Of a stretch of DNA of 64,000 nucleotides, positions 13,377 through 27,090 are shown one piece after another. The number at the start of each line of letters is the position of its first letter. Position 1 is the first letter of the stretch. Source of the stretch: Ecdyonurus torrentis (taxonomy: Eukaryota > Arthropoda > Insecta > Ephemeroptera > Heptageniidae); NCBI GenBank assembly GCA_949318235.1, contig OX439133.1:8737637-8801636 (forward strand). The letters are read 5' to 3'. The translations under genes and the position numbers were made by a program. Under the pieces are notes generated by a model. That model was not told where the DNA came from, made no database searches, and worked only from the letters and a program-made list of their open reading frames with translations.

Positions 13377-13849
13377 TAAAAAAAAAAAAAAAAAAAAAAA
13401 ACAAATTGAAAAATATATTTAATAATAATATAAACACACGGACCAAAATAAATATTTATTAATAATGCTAGCTAATATATTGTTAGCACAATTTGTTCAA
13501 TACAGCATAATCAATGCTATAATTCATAAAAACTACATAAAAAGCATAAATATTATGTTGTACAGCATAATTAAGTATGTTGTTCTAATTACATATTATA
13601 TTTTCTTAATTTATTCTTTTTGTGTTTATTATTATTTTTTAGCATGCACGTTAAGTTGTTGTTTTTTAATCTTAACAAAAACTGTCAAAATTTAAGTACA
13701 AAGCACGTAAAAAATTGGAACAATGGAACCAGTCAAATTTATAGGTTCATTTTCTGGGTAAGCAAATTTTTAAAAATAGCTGAAAACATATTTTAAACAC
13801 AGATTTCATACATGCTTAGTACCAATGTAGCTTTAAATGTTACTATAGT

Positions 13850-13855
13850 ACTTAC
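13850..13855 (-). other. 5' splice site of the downstream intron
   Basis: AAAGCG is followed by GTAAGTAC, a consensus donor. Translation past it reaches stop codons and leaves the family. Confidence 0.9.
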
Positions 13856-13931
13856 CGCTTTTTTGACAAAGGAAACGAAGCCATAGCCTTTTGATTTGAG
13901 GGTTTGGGGATCTCTGACCACCCGACAGTCT
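13856..13931 (-). CDS. Internal exon of TIA1/TIAR/Rox8-like RNA-binding protein (RNP1 half of RRM2)
   Basis: This 76-base exon consists of one base completing the serine codon begun in the previous exon plus 25 codons. It reads DCRVVRDPQTLKSK followed by GYGFVSFVKKA. KGYGFVSF is the RNP1 motif (beta-3), whose aromatic residues stack on RNA bases. The preceding stretch is the beta-2 strand and loop between beta-2 and beta-3. Joined to the exon at 63381-63468 it gives an unbroken RRM2 with RNP2 and RNP1 at normal spacing. The acceptor has a long pyrimidine tract and TTACAG; the donor is GCG|GTAAGT and the exon ends in phase 0. The rest of RRM2 (helix 2, beta-4, normally ending in a NWATRKP-like stretch) is not found between here and base 1, so it lies beyond the window. 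The wording NCR/DCR..VRDP.T.KSKGY is more like protostome Rox8/TIAR than vertebrate TIA1, judged from memory. Confidence 0.95.
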
Positions 13932-13958
13932 CTGTAACAAAAAAAAAGAAAGAAGAAA
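13932..13958 (-). other. 3' splice site and polypyrimidine tract of the 49-kb intron
   Basis: On the minus strand this reads TTCTTCTTTCTTTTTTTTTG then TTACAG, immediately before AGACTGTCGG. The frame with the upstream exon is kept only if the cut is after this first AG. Confidence 0.92.
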
Positions 13959-14908
13959 ATATTAGTTTCATTAAAAATCACTTGGAAATGAGAGAGAAAG
14001 GAATAATTATAAAATAAATAAATTATGAATGAAGAATATCACACGTAAAAAAAATACATAAAACGATTATTATAGACAACAAGAGACAATTATTCTATTT
14101 TAATTACATAAAAATAATACTAAAGACTTGAGAAATCAAATTTACCAAGAAATGCTGGATACAACCATAGAGTATAATTAATATTTATGTAATAATATAT
14201 TTTTAACTTTAAACCCAGTGCATGTTTTTCTCATAAGAATAAAATTCTTAATCTAGTGCAAGTTTTTGAATGTTAAAATATTACCACAATCATGTTTCCA
14301 ATACAACGCTATTCTACAACATAATATTTTGTTGCTCAACGTCTACGTTTTCTATGTTGTATAATAGTATGATTTTAAATCACTGGAGATTTATTTCTTT
14401 CGTGAAAAATAACTATGCTGTATTTATACAGAGTGTACAGCATAAAATTGAGTCAATATAGTCTCTTTAACGTACGTCATTTAATCCTTAAATGATGATG
14501 TAAAGGATTGTTTACACAATACAATAAATTCGTATCGACAGATACATGTCACATGTCCATGTTAAGTCCCATTATAGTAATAGGATAAAATAATAATAAT
14601 AGTCTATTACTGTGTAACATATTTTTCAAAACAAATATCGATAGGAATTATTTCACGATGTTTACTAGCCATGGATATAAATAAACTAGACTTGAATATT
14701 ATATGGTAAGGAAGCTTAAAAATTTTAATTCTCCACTAAAAAAAAAAGACAGTAAATGGTGACACATTATAGTAATAAAAACAAGGTATTTTTTTTGTTA
14801 GTATAGAATCAAAAATTAGAATCGAATAAAATGAAAATTAAACCATCAATTTTAAACTTTTTTTCTCCTTAAAAAATTTTTAATACATTATTTCTTAACA
14901 TTGTTTTT

Positions 14909-14912
<4 letters not shown>

Positions 14913-14943
<31 letters not shown>

Positions 14944-14969
14944 AGAAGAAGAAGAAGAAGAAGAAGAAG
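14913..14969. repeat. Poly(A) followed by (GAA)n
   Basis: 29 A residues run directly into nine to ten AGA/GAA triplets. In the minus-strand transcript this is (UUC)n followed by poly(U). Confidence 0.97.
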
Positions 14970-16800
14970 CTATACATCTTTTTCATTGAAATTAAGTAAA
15001 AGAATAGACCCATAAAAGTACTATAAAAGATTTTTTTTCTTTAAATGTAATTTTTATGTAAGAATTACATTAAAAGTATTATTTTAATTTTATATAATTG
15101 GATCCATAAATTTGGAAATAAAAGTCATTCACTTCTTTTCGTAAGATATATATTTAAAATTACGTTCAAGTCGTTTTAATGTGTTTTTCTACTACTGCTT
15201 TTTTTTTTCTTTTTTTTGGGGGGGGGGTGGTATTATTGATAATTTCTTTTTTTTTATCACACAGATCAAAGAAAACTTAATTTTTACGCAATATTACGTA
15301 CCTAAAAAAAAAAAAAAAAAATTAAGCAACTTAAACTGCACATATATCGATTTACCAAATGACAAAAAATAGTCTCATTAGTCATTACGATAACGAAATC
15401 AATATTTAAAATGAAAATTATAAAATAAAATTGTATACATATTATAAAGAAACAATTTTTACGGAAAAATTTTGTGTTAAAAAAAATATACATTCCTTTA
15501 AATGTCGCACATTTTTATATTATTACTTTAGCAAAATATCTTAAAAGATTTTTTTTCCACGAGACGTTTATGAATTGCTTACAAGAAATTTTCTTAAAAA
15601 GAACATTTTCACTTTTTTTTAAAAAACGTGAGTTTAGTGGCTAATTAGACGCTTCAGTAAATTCTTAGCTTTTAACTTTTTTTTTACGTGACAGAAAAAA
15701 GTAGAGGTAAAAAATATTGCATTGCAAAAAAAAAAAAAAAAAAAAAAAACTTTAACCAAGACTGCTAAAACATTAATTGAAACATAAATAAATATCAAAA
15801 AATAAAGATGCATTAACTGATTTTATTTATAATAATAAATGACTAAGCTCTAATCAAGTTTTAACAAAATTGTTAACAATAAAACTGAATAAATCTATTT
15901 TAATCCAAAAAAATTGGAAGTATAATGTTTATATTTATTATATATTTTATTAAATCTTGCTATTTTAATTTTAACATATAACTTTGATTTCGTTTTTGAA
16001 AGTTCATATATAATAACTTTTAATGAAAATATTAAAATTGAAAAATATAATAATATAAACACAAAATAATAATTATTACAAAATGAAAAGTGCAAAAAGG
16101 TTTATTTTGAAAATTTTCCACTTAGATTGTTATAACAAATTTTCCCTTTATATGCGCGAGTATGTTTTATTTAACATTGATTGTGACCTCCCCCACTACA
16201 TAACCTATCTCTCTTTCTCTCTAATTACTACAAATTTTCTGTTTCAATAACTCAAAACATTCACGCGTAAATTAATATCATTTACACTGTTAAAATAATA
16301 AATATGATTAATTTTATAAAATTATTATTTTATTTATAATATGTATTAATTTTTTGTTAGTAAATTATTGTAAAAGTTATATTTTATATATATTATGTAA
16401 TTTTTTAAAAATTAATTTAATTATTATTAAAATAAAAATATTAATTAATAATTTCTTTGCAAGATTAATAAAACTTGTGACTTTATCATCTTCCACATAC
16501 ATTACTTTTTGTGTTCCAATAAAAAATTATAGTAAAATAAATGCTGCCATATTCTACAATTTTCATTAGGTTGTTAGCTGGATAATTAAAAAAAATGAAA
16601 AAAAAAAAAAAAAAAAAAAAAAATGAATAACTATAAAAGCAACACGATTTCACAGATTTTTAACAACTCAAGATGTATTACTCTTTGGTAGCTATTAACT
16701 AAAAGCCATTGACTTGGTGTATAGATTTTTAAACAATTAAAACAACGTTTTAGGTATGATACTTGTACAATACAGTAGCTATTTCTTTAACATTGCTGTC

Positions 16801-17101
16801 AATAGAGTGTGTGCGCATGACGTCATACTGAATACGCTTCGACGCCATAATAGATCAATGAACAACATTGCTAAACATTACACAAAAATATAGTTTCTGA
16901 CCAACTTTTTTTGAAAATAAGTTTTTATTTTTGTTATTTTATTCTTCTCATACAATTAAAAAGCTAACCTGTTAACAGCAATACTCTCAAAAGTATTGCT
17001 AAGTATTTTTAAATTTTTAAAAATGTATAATTTTCCCATTCCGGCTTCATGTTATTTAGTGCTCACATATGGCGTCAACTTTTATACGAAAGCACCATAA
17101 A
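16801..17101 (+). mobile_element. F3 family non-autonomous element
   Basis: It starts AGTGTGTGCGCATGACGTCA and ends TATGGCGTCAACTTTTATACG followed by a CACC block. It is the longest F3 copy and includes a block CTGTTAACAGCAATACTC also seen at 35604-35858. It contains TGACGTCA at 16818-16825. Confidence 0.8.
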
Positions 17102-17387
17102 TATTTCACAATTTTGCATAAATTCATGTAAACATTATTAATTTTAAGTTTTACGACAAAGCTCTAGCTCTATCATCACATTAAAATAATCAGTTACAAA
17201 ACATTCCAAAAATTATAATAAATACGCAAATGCATTTAAATCATATCTTTTATGTATAGTGCTTGAAAGTCAATTATTGGTATATAATATGTAACTAAAC
17301 AAGAACAAAACATTTATAGATATTATTGAAACTATTGTAATAATTTTCAACGTGTTTACTTAACTAATATTTGCATATCAACCAAGT

Positions 17388-18611
<1,224 letters not shown>

Positions 18612-18643
<32 letters not shown>
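18612..18643. repeat. (GA)n array
   Basis: 32 bp. Confidence 0.96.
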
Positions 18644-18648
<5 letters not shown>

Positions 18649-18970
18649 GTATAAAAATTACTGGTATATATTTATATAACGGTGGTGAAAAAGTAACATT
18701 TTTTTTCTCTTTGATGCTTTAGTTTTTATATTACATATTATGAAAGCAGAAATATGGGAAGGGGGGTTAAAAAAAAAAAAGAGAGAAAGAGGGGTAAAGG
18801 GGGAGGGTGATACAACTCCCTCTAATTAGTAATCTCTTATACATCGTGAGTTATAAAATAATCACATTATAAGAAAAATACATATATTTATAAGGATGTA
18901 AATTATATAGGAACTAATATAAATTTGATCTTTATGGTTTATAAAAGTTACGTATACTAACATTGTATTA

Positions 18971-18972
<2 letters not shown>

Positions 18973-19004
<32 letters not shown>
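18973..19004. repeat. (TA)n array
   Basis: 32 bp. Confidence 0.96.
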
Positions 19005-19006
<2 letters not shown>

Positions 19007-19260
19007 CGTTTTATATATTTACATGTTAGATATGTTATACATGAATTCGTCTAATAATTACATGTATAATATTTAACTTATAAGGTACACATATATACAC
19101 ATATGATTTTTTTTTTTTTTTCATGGGATATTTAAATTTTTTCCCTCTCTCTATTACCATATATGTGCGCGAGAGTTAACTTTTGTAAACTTAGTTTTCT
19201 AGTTTTTAATAACAATTTTTTTTATTTGGACTTTAAATATTAACTAAAAATAGAATCAAT

Positions 19261-19290
19261 AGGTAGGAGGGAGGGAGAGAGGAGGGAGAG

Positions 19291-19329
<39 letters not shown>
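19261..19329. repeat. Purine tract with (GA)n
   Basis: GGAGGGAGG-type purine sequence leading into a (GA)n array at 19294-19329; potentially triplex-forming. Confidence 0.95.
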
Positions 19330-19334
<5 letters not shown>

Positions 19335-19682
19335 TACATTTTATCGAAATACAGTATAGAGCAATAGTATAGAGCTTACAAATGATTTTTCATATCTTAA
19401 TTACAATATTTTTTAGAACAAGAACTTGATCTGCTAAATTTTTTCAAAAATAATGTCATAGTCACGTCTTCCCTATCTTCATTCAATACTTGTTACCGTT
19501 GGTGAGCTGTAACCAATCACATGCGCGCGAGAAAACATTAGACTGCCAGATAAGTCTTCGGGTATAGGTGTTCCTATTCTTTAGCATTGTTGGATCCTCT
19601 TTTACTTTTAAGCAATTGTTGAATTAAAAAAAAAAAAAAAAAAATGCGATTAGAACGTAGATGTCATTTCAACCAGAAGCGA

Positions 19683-19697
19683 CCCCCCCCCCCCCCC
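19683..19697. repeat. Poly(C) tract
   Basis: 15 C residues, read as G15 in the minus-strand transcript. Notable in such A+T-rich DNA. Confidence 0.95.
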
Positions 19698-20031
19698 ACC
19701 TATTTTCTTGAATTCTTCAAGATTTAGAAATAAAATAAAATACTTATTAACTTCAATATTTACATGTAAAATTTTGGTGTTCATCTAGAGAAAATTTCAT
19801 AAGAAAAAGTGGTACATACGGTTGTAAAAATATGACTGTTTTTTCCAGGGCGTATATTTTTAGTTGCACTATTTAATATTTTCTTGCTATCAAATTTTAC
19901 ATAAAAATAACATATACCATATAAAAAAAGTATGTTTCAAAAATTTAAGGAAATGCAAGAAAATAATAATAATTAAAAAAAAAATTATACGACTATTTTT
20001 ACTATGTTCTCCGAGTTCAGTTGCTTTGTAC

Positions 20032-20362
20032 TTAAAGGAATATACCAGAAGAAAATATAAGCATTTATATCACAAAATACTTGGTGGGACTTAGATAAAT
20101 AACTTTAGTTTGTCTCAAAACCTCCGTAGCAGTGATCAGAAATTTCAATTTATGCAACCCGCACAACATTTTCACTCTAATTTTGCATGTTTCTGACGTC
20201 ATAAACATGAATAGTCACAGAAATTGCATACTTTACAATATTTTCACGTTCTCTCGTGGGGCTACATTAACATTCTAGTAAAAATTATCAACAGTTTTGA
20301 AGATCCCATTTTGTGTTTATTCATTAAAAAAACATGTTGTTTTATGTGGTCTATGGCTTTAA
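20032..20362 (+). mobile_element. F1 family non-autonomous DNA transposon, intact
   Basis: It begins TTAAAGGAATATACCAGA and ends GGTCTATGGCTTTAA. The reverse complement of the end (TTAAAGCCATAGACCA) matches the start, giving short terminal inverted repeats bounded by TTAA. It shares GGTGGGACTT, TTTGTCTCAAAACC, TTTATGCAACCCGCACAACA, TTTCTGACGTCA and CAGTTTTGAAGATC with the copies at 22403 and 40093. It has no open frame of note, so it is non-autonomous. TTAA ends suggest a piggyBac- or Kolobok-mobilised family (inference). Confidence 0.85.
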
Positions 20363-20897
20363 GTAACACTATTACTGTGTATATTATGTATGTTATATAA
20401 TACACATTATCAAAGTAAATTAGAAGTTATCGTTATAACTATAATTTAACATATGACTTTAGGTCATATAAAATTTATTGACATATATCTAAAATGTAAT
20501 ACAGAGTACTAATAAATTTATAATACGATATATACGTATAACAACAACAACAAACTTTATAATATACAAATTAATCTATAACTATAATTGACATCACCGG
20601 GATAATGGTATCTATTTCTAATATTCATTGTCATATTATAATATGTCAAAATTTACATTACGTATACGTATATTATATTTGTAATGTATGGTTAATCTTT
20701 GAATTAGTTTTTTTATTATGAATGCATTTAGAAAAGCTATATATATGATTTTATAGATATATTTAAATTGCAATCAAACTTCAATATAATTTATATATAT
20801 ATATATTAATGAAATATATAAGTGTAATAAGGAAGTATGTAAAAACTTTTGATTAAAAATCTGTATGGCTTCTTATTTTCATTATTATCTGCTTATT

Positions 20898-21075
20898 GAC
20901 TAATAAAGGAACAACTGTTTTGAGGCCTACTTTAAGCGCTTTTGATCACATCCGCTTCCGTTTCGACGTACTGCCCATGCGTACTGCACTGTGCATGCGT
21001 AGTCACTAGAAACGGAAGAGGATGTGAGCAAAATCGCTTATAGTCGGCCTCAAAACAGTTGTTCCTTTATTAGTC
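20898..21075. mobile_element. F5 palindromic MITE (178 bp), nearly intact arms
   Basis: GACTAATAAAGGAACAACTG at the left matches the reverse complement of the right end exactly over the first 30 or so bases, and the arms stay near-identical for about 68 bp. They contain CTGTTTTGAGGCC, AAGCG.TTTTG.TCACATCC and CTTCCGTTTC. The centre has a smaller palindrome around GCATGCGTA. Much more G+C-rich than its surroundings. A decayed relative is at 48812-48953. Confidence 0.88.
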
Positions 21076-21109
21076 ATGGAAAAAAGGAGTTATTTATGCT
21101 GTAATAAAT

Positions 21110-21260
21110 AATAAGTGCCAAATAGCATAAATGTTGATAATGTTGAAATTGGGTAAATGAATAAATTATTATACTATAGAAATTCAATTCTATAGCATAA
21201 ATTACCTTATTACATAAATAATTACTGCTAGCATAATTAGTACGTATTAACAGTACAATT
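21110..21260. repeat. Possible F4 family copy
   Basis: TAGCATAAATTACCTTATTA then CATAAATAATTA resembles TAGCATAAATTAGGAGAGCG then TAAATAATTATG at 30169. Partial and A+T-rich, so only tentative. Confidence 0.45.
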
Positions 21261-22402
21261 TTTTTGGCGTATATTCTTCTTTCAAATTGCAAAATGTTGC
21301 AAATTTGCAAGAGTCAAATTTTGTAATATATATAGTTTAAAATAACTCAAAACCACATAAAAAGATCGTTTAAGACTATAAATAAAATATGATCAAAAAA
21401 TTTAAATATCCAACACTACTAGTATACTGCTACACACTTGAATATAGAATATTTACTATTCAAATAATCACGCCAAATGTTCAATATATTCTAATATGAG
21501 AAAAAAATAGCTGCGGAGTTTAAATGGCCAAAATATTCTATCTTTTGCAAGTGTACAGCTCTGAACCAAAGTTTGAAAAACTAGAGTATATAGGCAGCCT
21601 GCTTTTTTCTCATAAGAAAAGCAATATGTTATTGCAGGTTGCTTATAATACGTTTCGTTCTCAAAGTTCTGTTCACAAAGCTGAAAATCTCATAATTAAC
21701 AAACTGAAATCATTGTCAAATTTAATCTCTCAATTTAAAACAAAATTTAGTTCAAAATTAGGTAATATTCTACAACGAATATATAAAAACTACAATGAAA
21801 TAATACTCAAAATAAAATGTAATATACGTTAACAAAACTTAGTTCTATTATCCGTAAAATCATTATAAAATTACTATTTTTCCCGGTAATTTAATTTTTA
21901 TATTTTGAACATAAAATAAATTGTAAAGCTTTATATTTATTTACTCTGTGTTTGTAGTTTATATGAAAACATTTTTTTTCCCACATTCCCCTCCCCCTTT
22001 ATATATTTTTTCCATTTTGTTTGAAATAAATATTTCAACTCCGTTTATCAATATTATATTATGTTGTACGTATAGGTAAATATTTGTGTTAAAAAAAATT
22101 GTATTTCATTATATATTGAATACCATATTGATTTTAAATATATTTAAACAATGCAATATTAAATTTAGGTTTGGAAAAATATTTTTAATATTATATATAC
22201 TGTACCGTGCTTGTCAACTTCATTAATTATAGATTAAATTATATTTTATGTTGGTAATTTTAAAATGTTATAATAGTTTTACATAGTTTTTATAAAATGA
22301 TGAATGAAAATTTTCAATATAGCTGATGAAGGGGGAAAAAAGTTAAAGTTATTAATATTTAAACTATAGTATCATGACAGAAAATTTTTAACTGATGAAT
22401 AT

Positions 22403-23028
22403 TAAAGGAATAGACCAGAAAAAAACTAAAGCACTTATCACAAAACACTTGATGGGACTTACGTAAATAACATTTGTTTGTCTCAAAATCTAGCACCGTA
22501 GCAGTAATCAGAAAATTTCTATTTATGCAACCCGCATGACTTTTTTATAGTAATTTTTGACTTTCTGACGTCAGAAATTGGAATAGTCACTCAAATAGCA
22601 TACTTCACGCTTTCTTTTAGGACCACATTTAAAATCAGGTAAAAATTATCACTAGTTTTGAAGATCACAGTTAGTTCTGCATAAACTACACATAAAAATT
22701 GAGCCAGCTTTGATGTATTTCCTTTGTTAAGAACACCTGATCATGAACTCACTACCTGTTTATTATGATTATATGTATGGTTGGATCACATTTATTTCTT
22801 CCGTTAGGGCTTTAGAGTTAATAAGACTAAAAAAAAAAAAAAAAAAAACTCAAGAGCGAATCATTTTTATTGGCTCAAAAAACAAGATCAACCAATGAAT
22901 GTTTCTATATTTTTTGGGCAGCCAATCTTTGTAAAAGAGCCTCATTATTATACTCTACAGACCAAACCCACACTTTGTGTTTAATCATTAAAAAACACAA
23001 TATTGTTTCATGTGGTCTATGGCTTTAA
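22403..23028 (+). mobile_element. F1 family copy interrupted by about 300 bp of unrelated sequence
   Basis: The left block (22403-22670) starts TTAAAGGAATAGACCAGA and runs through GATGGGACTTACGTAAATAA, ATGCAACCCGC and CTGACGTCA to TTTTGAAGATCAC. The right block (22971-23028) resumes with TTTGTGTTTAATCATTAAAA and ends GGTCTATGGCTTTAA. In intact copies these blocks are adjacent. Confidence 0.83.
22671..22970. mobile_element. Unclassified insertion inside an F1 copy
   Basis: About 300 bp absent from the other F1 copies. It contains an A20 tract (about 22830-22849) and CCAAT-type motifs. No inverted repeat or clear target duplication was seen at the junctions, so the class is unknown. Junctions are uncertain by a few bases. 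Confidence 0.6.
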
Positions 23029-23467
23029 GATGCCATGCTCATTAACTCAATGAAAATTCAATACTTGTATTTTATTCAGCTATCTATAGTCAACACAAAT
23101 AAGTTTAAAATGATATGAACTTTGACGTCATTTATATTCAAAATCTTGCACTTGTCATGTAATTTAAAATTATATTATAAGTAAAATAATGAATAAATAA
23201 ATATTAAAAATGTATTTTGGTCTGAAGTACTTCCACATAAAAAAATTAAAATATAAAAAATAGAAAGGAAAAAAAAAAAGTCAAAAAATTATTTATAATA
23301 TTAGCTTTTTATAAAAAAAAAAACTTTTTTTTTTCACATTTTCATTAGTATTATAATATAAAAAAAAAGGTCTACACTCATATGAAGTTAAAATGTATAA
23401 ATTATTCAGAGTCTTGTCATGATGTAGGTATTTTTAGCGACAAACATTAGGTATATACGTATAGGAC

Positions 23468-23468
<1 letters not shown>

Positions 23469-23500
<32 letters not shown>
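23469..23500. repeat. (GA)n array
   Basis: 32 bp. Confidence 0.96.
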
Positions 23501-23503
<3 letters not shown>

Positions 23504-23908
23504 AAAGCATTATTTAAGCATGAATTTTTGTGCAGTATAGAGAGAGAACAATGCTAATATAACCCTCTTTTTTTATATGCACGTTGTATATACACTGAAA
23601 AAAAAAAGTAAAAAAATAACATTTTAAATTTATTTAGGACGATTAGAGGAGTTCACAAGTAGTTTATCTTATTCAATGATAATGATGGTGAATTATCATT
23701 TTAATCGATGCCCAGATAAAATATGAAAAATTGATACGTTATGAAATTATAGTGCAATATCTCTGATAATAAGAGACAACTCAAAACCTATACGATATGA
23801 TGAGTATTTACGTTTCCAAAATATATTTCGTAATGCATTTTAGTATGTAGTACAAGAAAGAAGCTTTGCGATGGAGTTTTAGTTGTTGAATGATAAACAG
23901 CTACTTTG

Positions 23909-23911
<3 letters not shown>

Positions 23912-23993
<82 letters not shown>

Positions 23994-24009
23994 TCTCTCT
24001 CTCTCTCTC
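23912..24009. repeat. (CT)n array, 98 bp
   Basis: CT array with one TT interruption. Confidence 0.98.
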
Positions 24010-26459
24010 AGTGTAACATAGAACTAAAGTCATTTAACTTTTCCTCTCTTCCGTATAACATTTTTAATTAATGTTTGTAAATTTTTTATTACCAAATTTC
24101 AAAAAAAAAAAAAAAAAAAAAAAAAAGTTTTTATTTGTCTTTATTTTTTTTTTTTTGGTAGGGAAGTGCTATAATTGGATCATTTATAATTTGAATACGT
24201 TACTTTTAAAGTATATTGTCATTTACTGCCTTTTTTCTTTTCCTTTTGAAATCGTGTGGTTATTGTTTTTTTTAAATGCATTTTTCATGTTATACTTTTG
24301 CATTGACATTATAGAAAACTTGAAATAATTGCTGGAAAATTGATTTTTTTTAACAAATTATTTATATACTGTAAGAGCTTCTTGTAAAGGAACAAACTTC
24401 AATCCAAACTTTATAATTATTACCATTTTGATCATTCCTATATTTATTTAAAATCACTCGTAATATAAAAATTCAAATTCATAAACAAAGTATCTTGCTC
24501 CTTTAAAATTATCATAATGATAATAATTTATAATAAAAATTATGCAATATTAAAATTATAACCAATTTTAGTAAATTTTCGAGAATAATATACATTTTTG
24601 CAATATTTTGAAAAATAATAAACAGAGATCTTCAAATTGTCTAAACTTAAGTGTAAGAATACATAATATTAAAGAATTCAACTTTTATAAAAGGGAAAGA
24701 CTATATTTAAATTTATTCAAAAAAATCAAAAAGATCGTTTAAATTAATCAAAACTTTTCAATGACAAAAATTATATAAAAAAAAAAAAAAAAAAAAAAAA
24801 TACGTGTCTTAAAAATAAAATTCTAAATTCCTTATAACCACAAAAATTGTAAACTCAACTCTATTCTCTTTATGCTGTAATACATATATTAAAAAAAAAA
24901 AGATATCCCCTTTAGTTTATTTACATTATGGCGTATATATAATATTTTTCTGTTTATACATACATATAAAAAAAAAAGTTGCCGAGTACAATACTAAAAT
25001 ATTTCGTGATGTCAACATGACATTTTATATTTATATATATATACGTAATACTCACAGCCAGTGTATTCTAATTACCATTATGCAGTGCACCGTATATATA
25101 TATAAGGCCTTAGGCAATCAACAACAATTTTTTTTTGATATTACACAAAAATATATATATAGCTCTTTTAACATACATCGAAGCTCTTCCGGAAATCTGA
25201 CCACGGCTTGTATTATACTTGATAATGGTTGTATAAATAAATTGCTCTGAAGTTGATATGGAAATGTAATGCTAATGTATAAATTAACTTCAAAATAGGA
25301 TCATTGTACAGGACATTGATAATATACAAAAATATTTTGAAATGCATTTTTTTTATAACTGGTTAGTGATAAGCTCATCATGAAAGCGACCTGATTTGTC
25401 GTAAAATGTATAACATTTTGAAGTATGTAAAACTTATAAATATGTATAAAGTAAGAATTATCATGTAAAATTAAGAATTACAGTGATATTGAATTTTACG
25501 TCGAATAACTCAATGTTAATTTCATGACATTATTATCAATTATTATCAGGGGTAGCTGAAAAAAATATGAAATAGCAAATTTGATACCAAATATGATAGC
25601 AAAAGATGGTAAAAATATAGGTTTTTATTATTTTGGACTCTTCTCCATAAATAACTTTTTCTATTTTAAATCTCACGTCTATGTCATAACTTAAAATTTC
25701 AATTATTTTTAAAAATTATAATTTTCTTGAGCTATTTATTTATTATTAAATTTAATTAATAAGAACTGTCAATTTCTTACATTAATTCAATAAGTAACCA
25801 ATTTTGATATTTTTGACCTGAAACTACCTAATATGCAATGTTCATCGTTTGAAAGTTTTAAAACTTAAGTATATTATTATACGGATTGCACAAGTAAAAT
25901 ATTAAAATAGAAATAACATACAATGCAATAATTTCAAATTGAAATTACTATATATAAAAATATTCTATAGATATATCAAAAAATACTTTTCAACTATTTC
26001 ATATTATAAATTTTAAAAATAACTGTCATAAATTTTTCTATAGTAATATATCTGGACTTATTATTGTATAGTATGTAAGACAGTATAATAATATGTGTCA
26101 TAGTCCATAAAAAATATGTAAAAATATATATTATAAGGGGTAGAATAAGTATGCAATGTCACACAGTACTTCTATTATTATTACATTTTTTTTTTTGTAT
26201 AGCCCCTAGCGGTCAAAGTCATTTGCAATTTTTTGGTTAATGCAAAAAAGTATTATAATATTTTTTTTTCTTTTTTTGGGGAAGTAATATTTCACATAGT
26301 ATTATCATTTCTTTATGATTAATGTAATTAAAGTTTATTTCAAACTCGTAAAATATTAATTCTTTCAAATTATATCATGAAATAATATTATTGTAATGCA
26401 TAATAAGTTTATTATTATTATTATTATTTTTTGCAAATTAGCGGTGTAATAATTTTCAA
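24010..26459. other. A+T-rich intron DNA, nothing recognised
   Basis: Contains an A run near 24101 and another near 24780. Open frames here (for example 25017-25250) look like chance A+T-rich frames. Confidence 0.6.
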
Positions 26460-26478
26460 TATATATATATATATATAT

Positions 26479-26526
<48 letters not shown>

Positions 26527-26534
26527 TATATATT
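26460..26534. repeat. (TA)n array with AATAATA interruptions
   Basis: About 75 bp of TA in three blocks. Confidence 0.96.
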
Positions 26535-26971
26535 ATGTAAAAGAAAGCTAAAATATAATTAACAACTTAAAGTAATTTTATTTTCAGTTATTTTCAAAAA
26601 AACACACATGATTTTAAATATTATAATTTTTCATAAAAAGTAATGAAAACAATTAGAAATTAACATTATAATCACCATTTAATTTATATATTTGCTAACT
26701 TATTTACTCAATTACAATTTTCTGTAACAAGACTTCAAAAAATCGTTATTTCTGTAACACATTTATTGATTTTTAACTTTTAAGATTTAAATTTTTTACC
26801 TATTTATATATATAAAAAAAAAATATATATATATATTTTCAGATGTTAAAAGAGTACAATATTGACGAATTTCTAGGACATTTAACATGTCATAACATGG
26901 GGGTAAAATAAAAAATATATAGTTAGTGTAGATCTATATATAATATAAAAAAATAAAGTTACAACATTCAT

Positions 26972-26990
26972 TCTCTCTCTCTCTCTCTCT
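26972..26990. repeat. (CT)n array, arm of a tight inverted pair
   Basis: 19 bp; only 21 bp from the complementary array at 27012-27041, making a simple stem-loop. Confidence 0.96.
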
Positions 26991-27008
26991 GCTATAACAG
27001 TTAGAAAA

Positions 27009-27011
<3 letters not shown>

Positions 27012-27041
<30 letters not shown>
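27012..27041. repeat. (GA)n array, arm of a tight inverted pair
   Basis: 30 bp, complementary to 26972-26990. Followed by a T25 tract at 27066-27090. Confidence 0.96.
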
Positions 27042-27044
<3 letters not shown>

Positions 27045-27090
27045 AAAAAAGTTTTTGTGCAAAACTTTTTTTTTTTTTTTTTTTTTTTTT

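Noticed and set aside
13465..13695. 76-codon hydrophobic frame next to the RRM exon
   Set aside because: On the opposite strand to the gene, low complexity (I, Y, L), no recognisable membrane-protein family.
21524..21832. 102-codon open frame, plus strand, without obvious low complexity
   Set aside because: I recognise no domain, its composition is what A+T-rich DNA gives by chance (K, N, I, S, L), and there is no supporting splice or promoter context. A frame of this length is expected occasionally in 64 kb.
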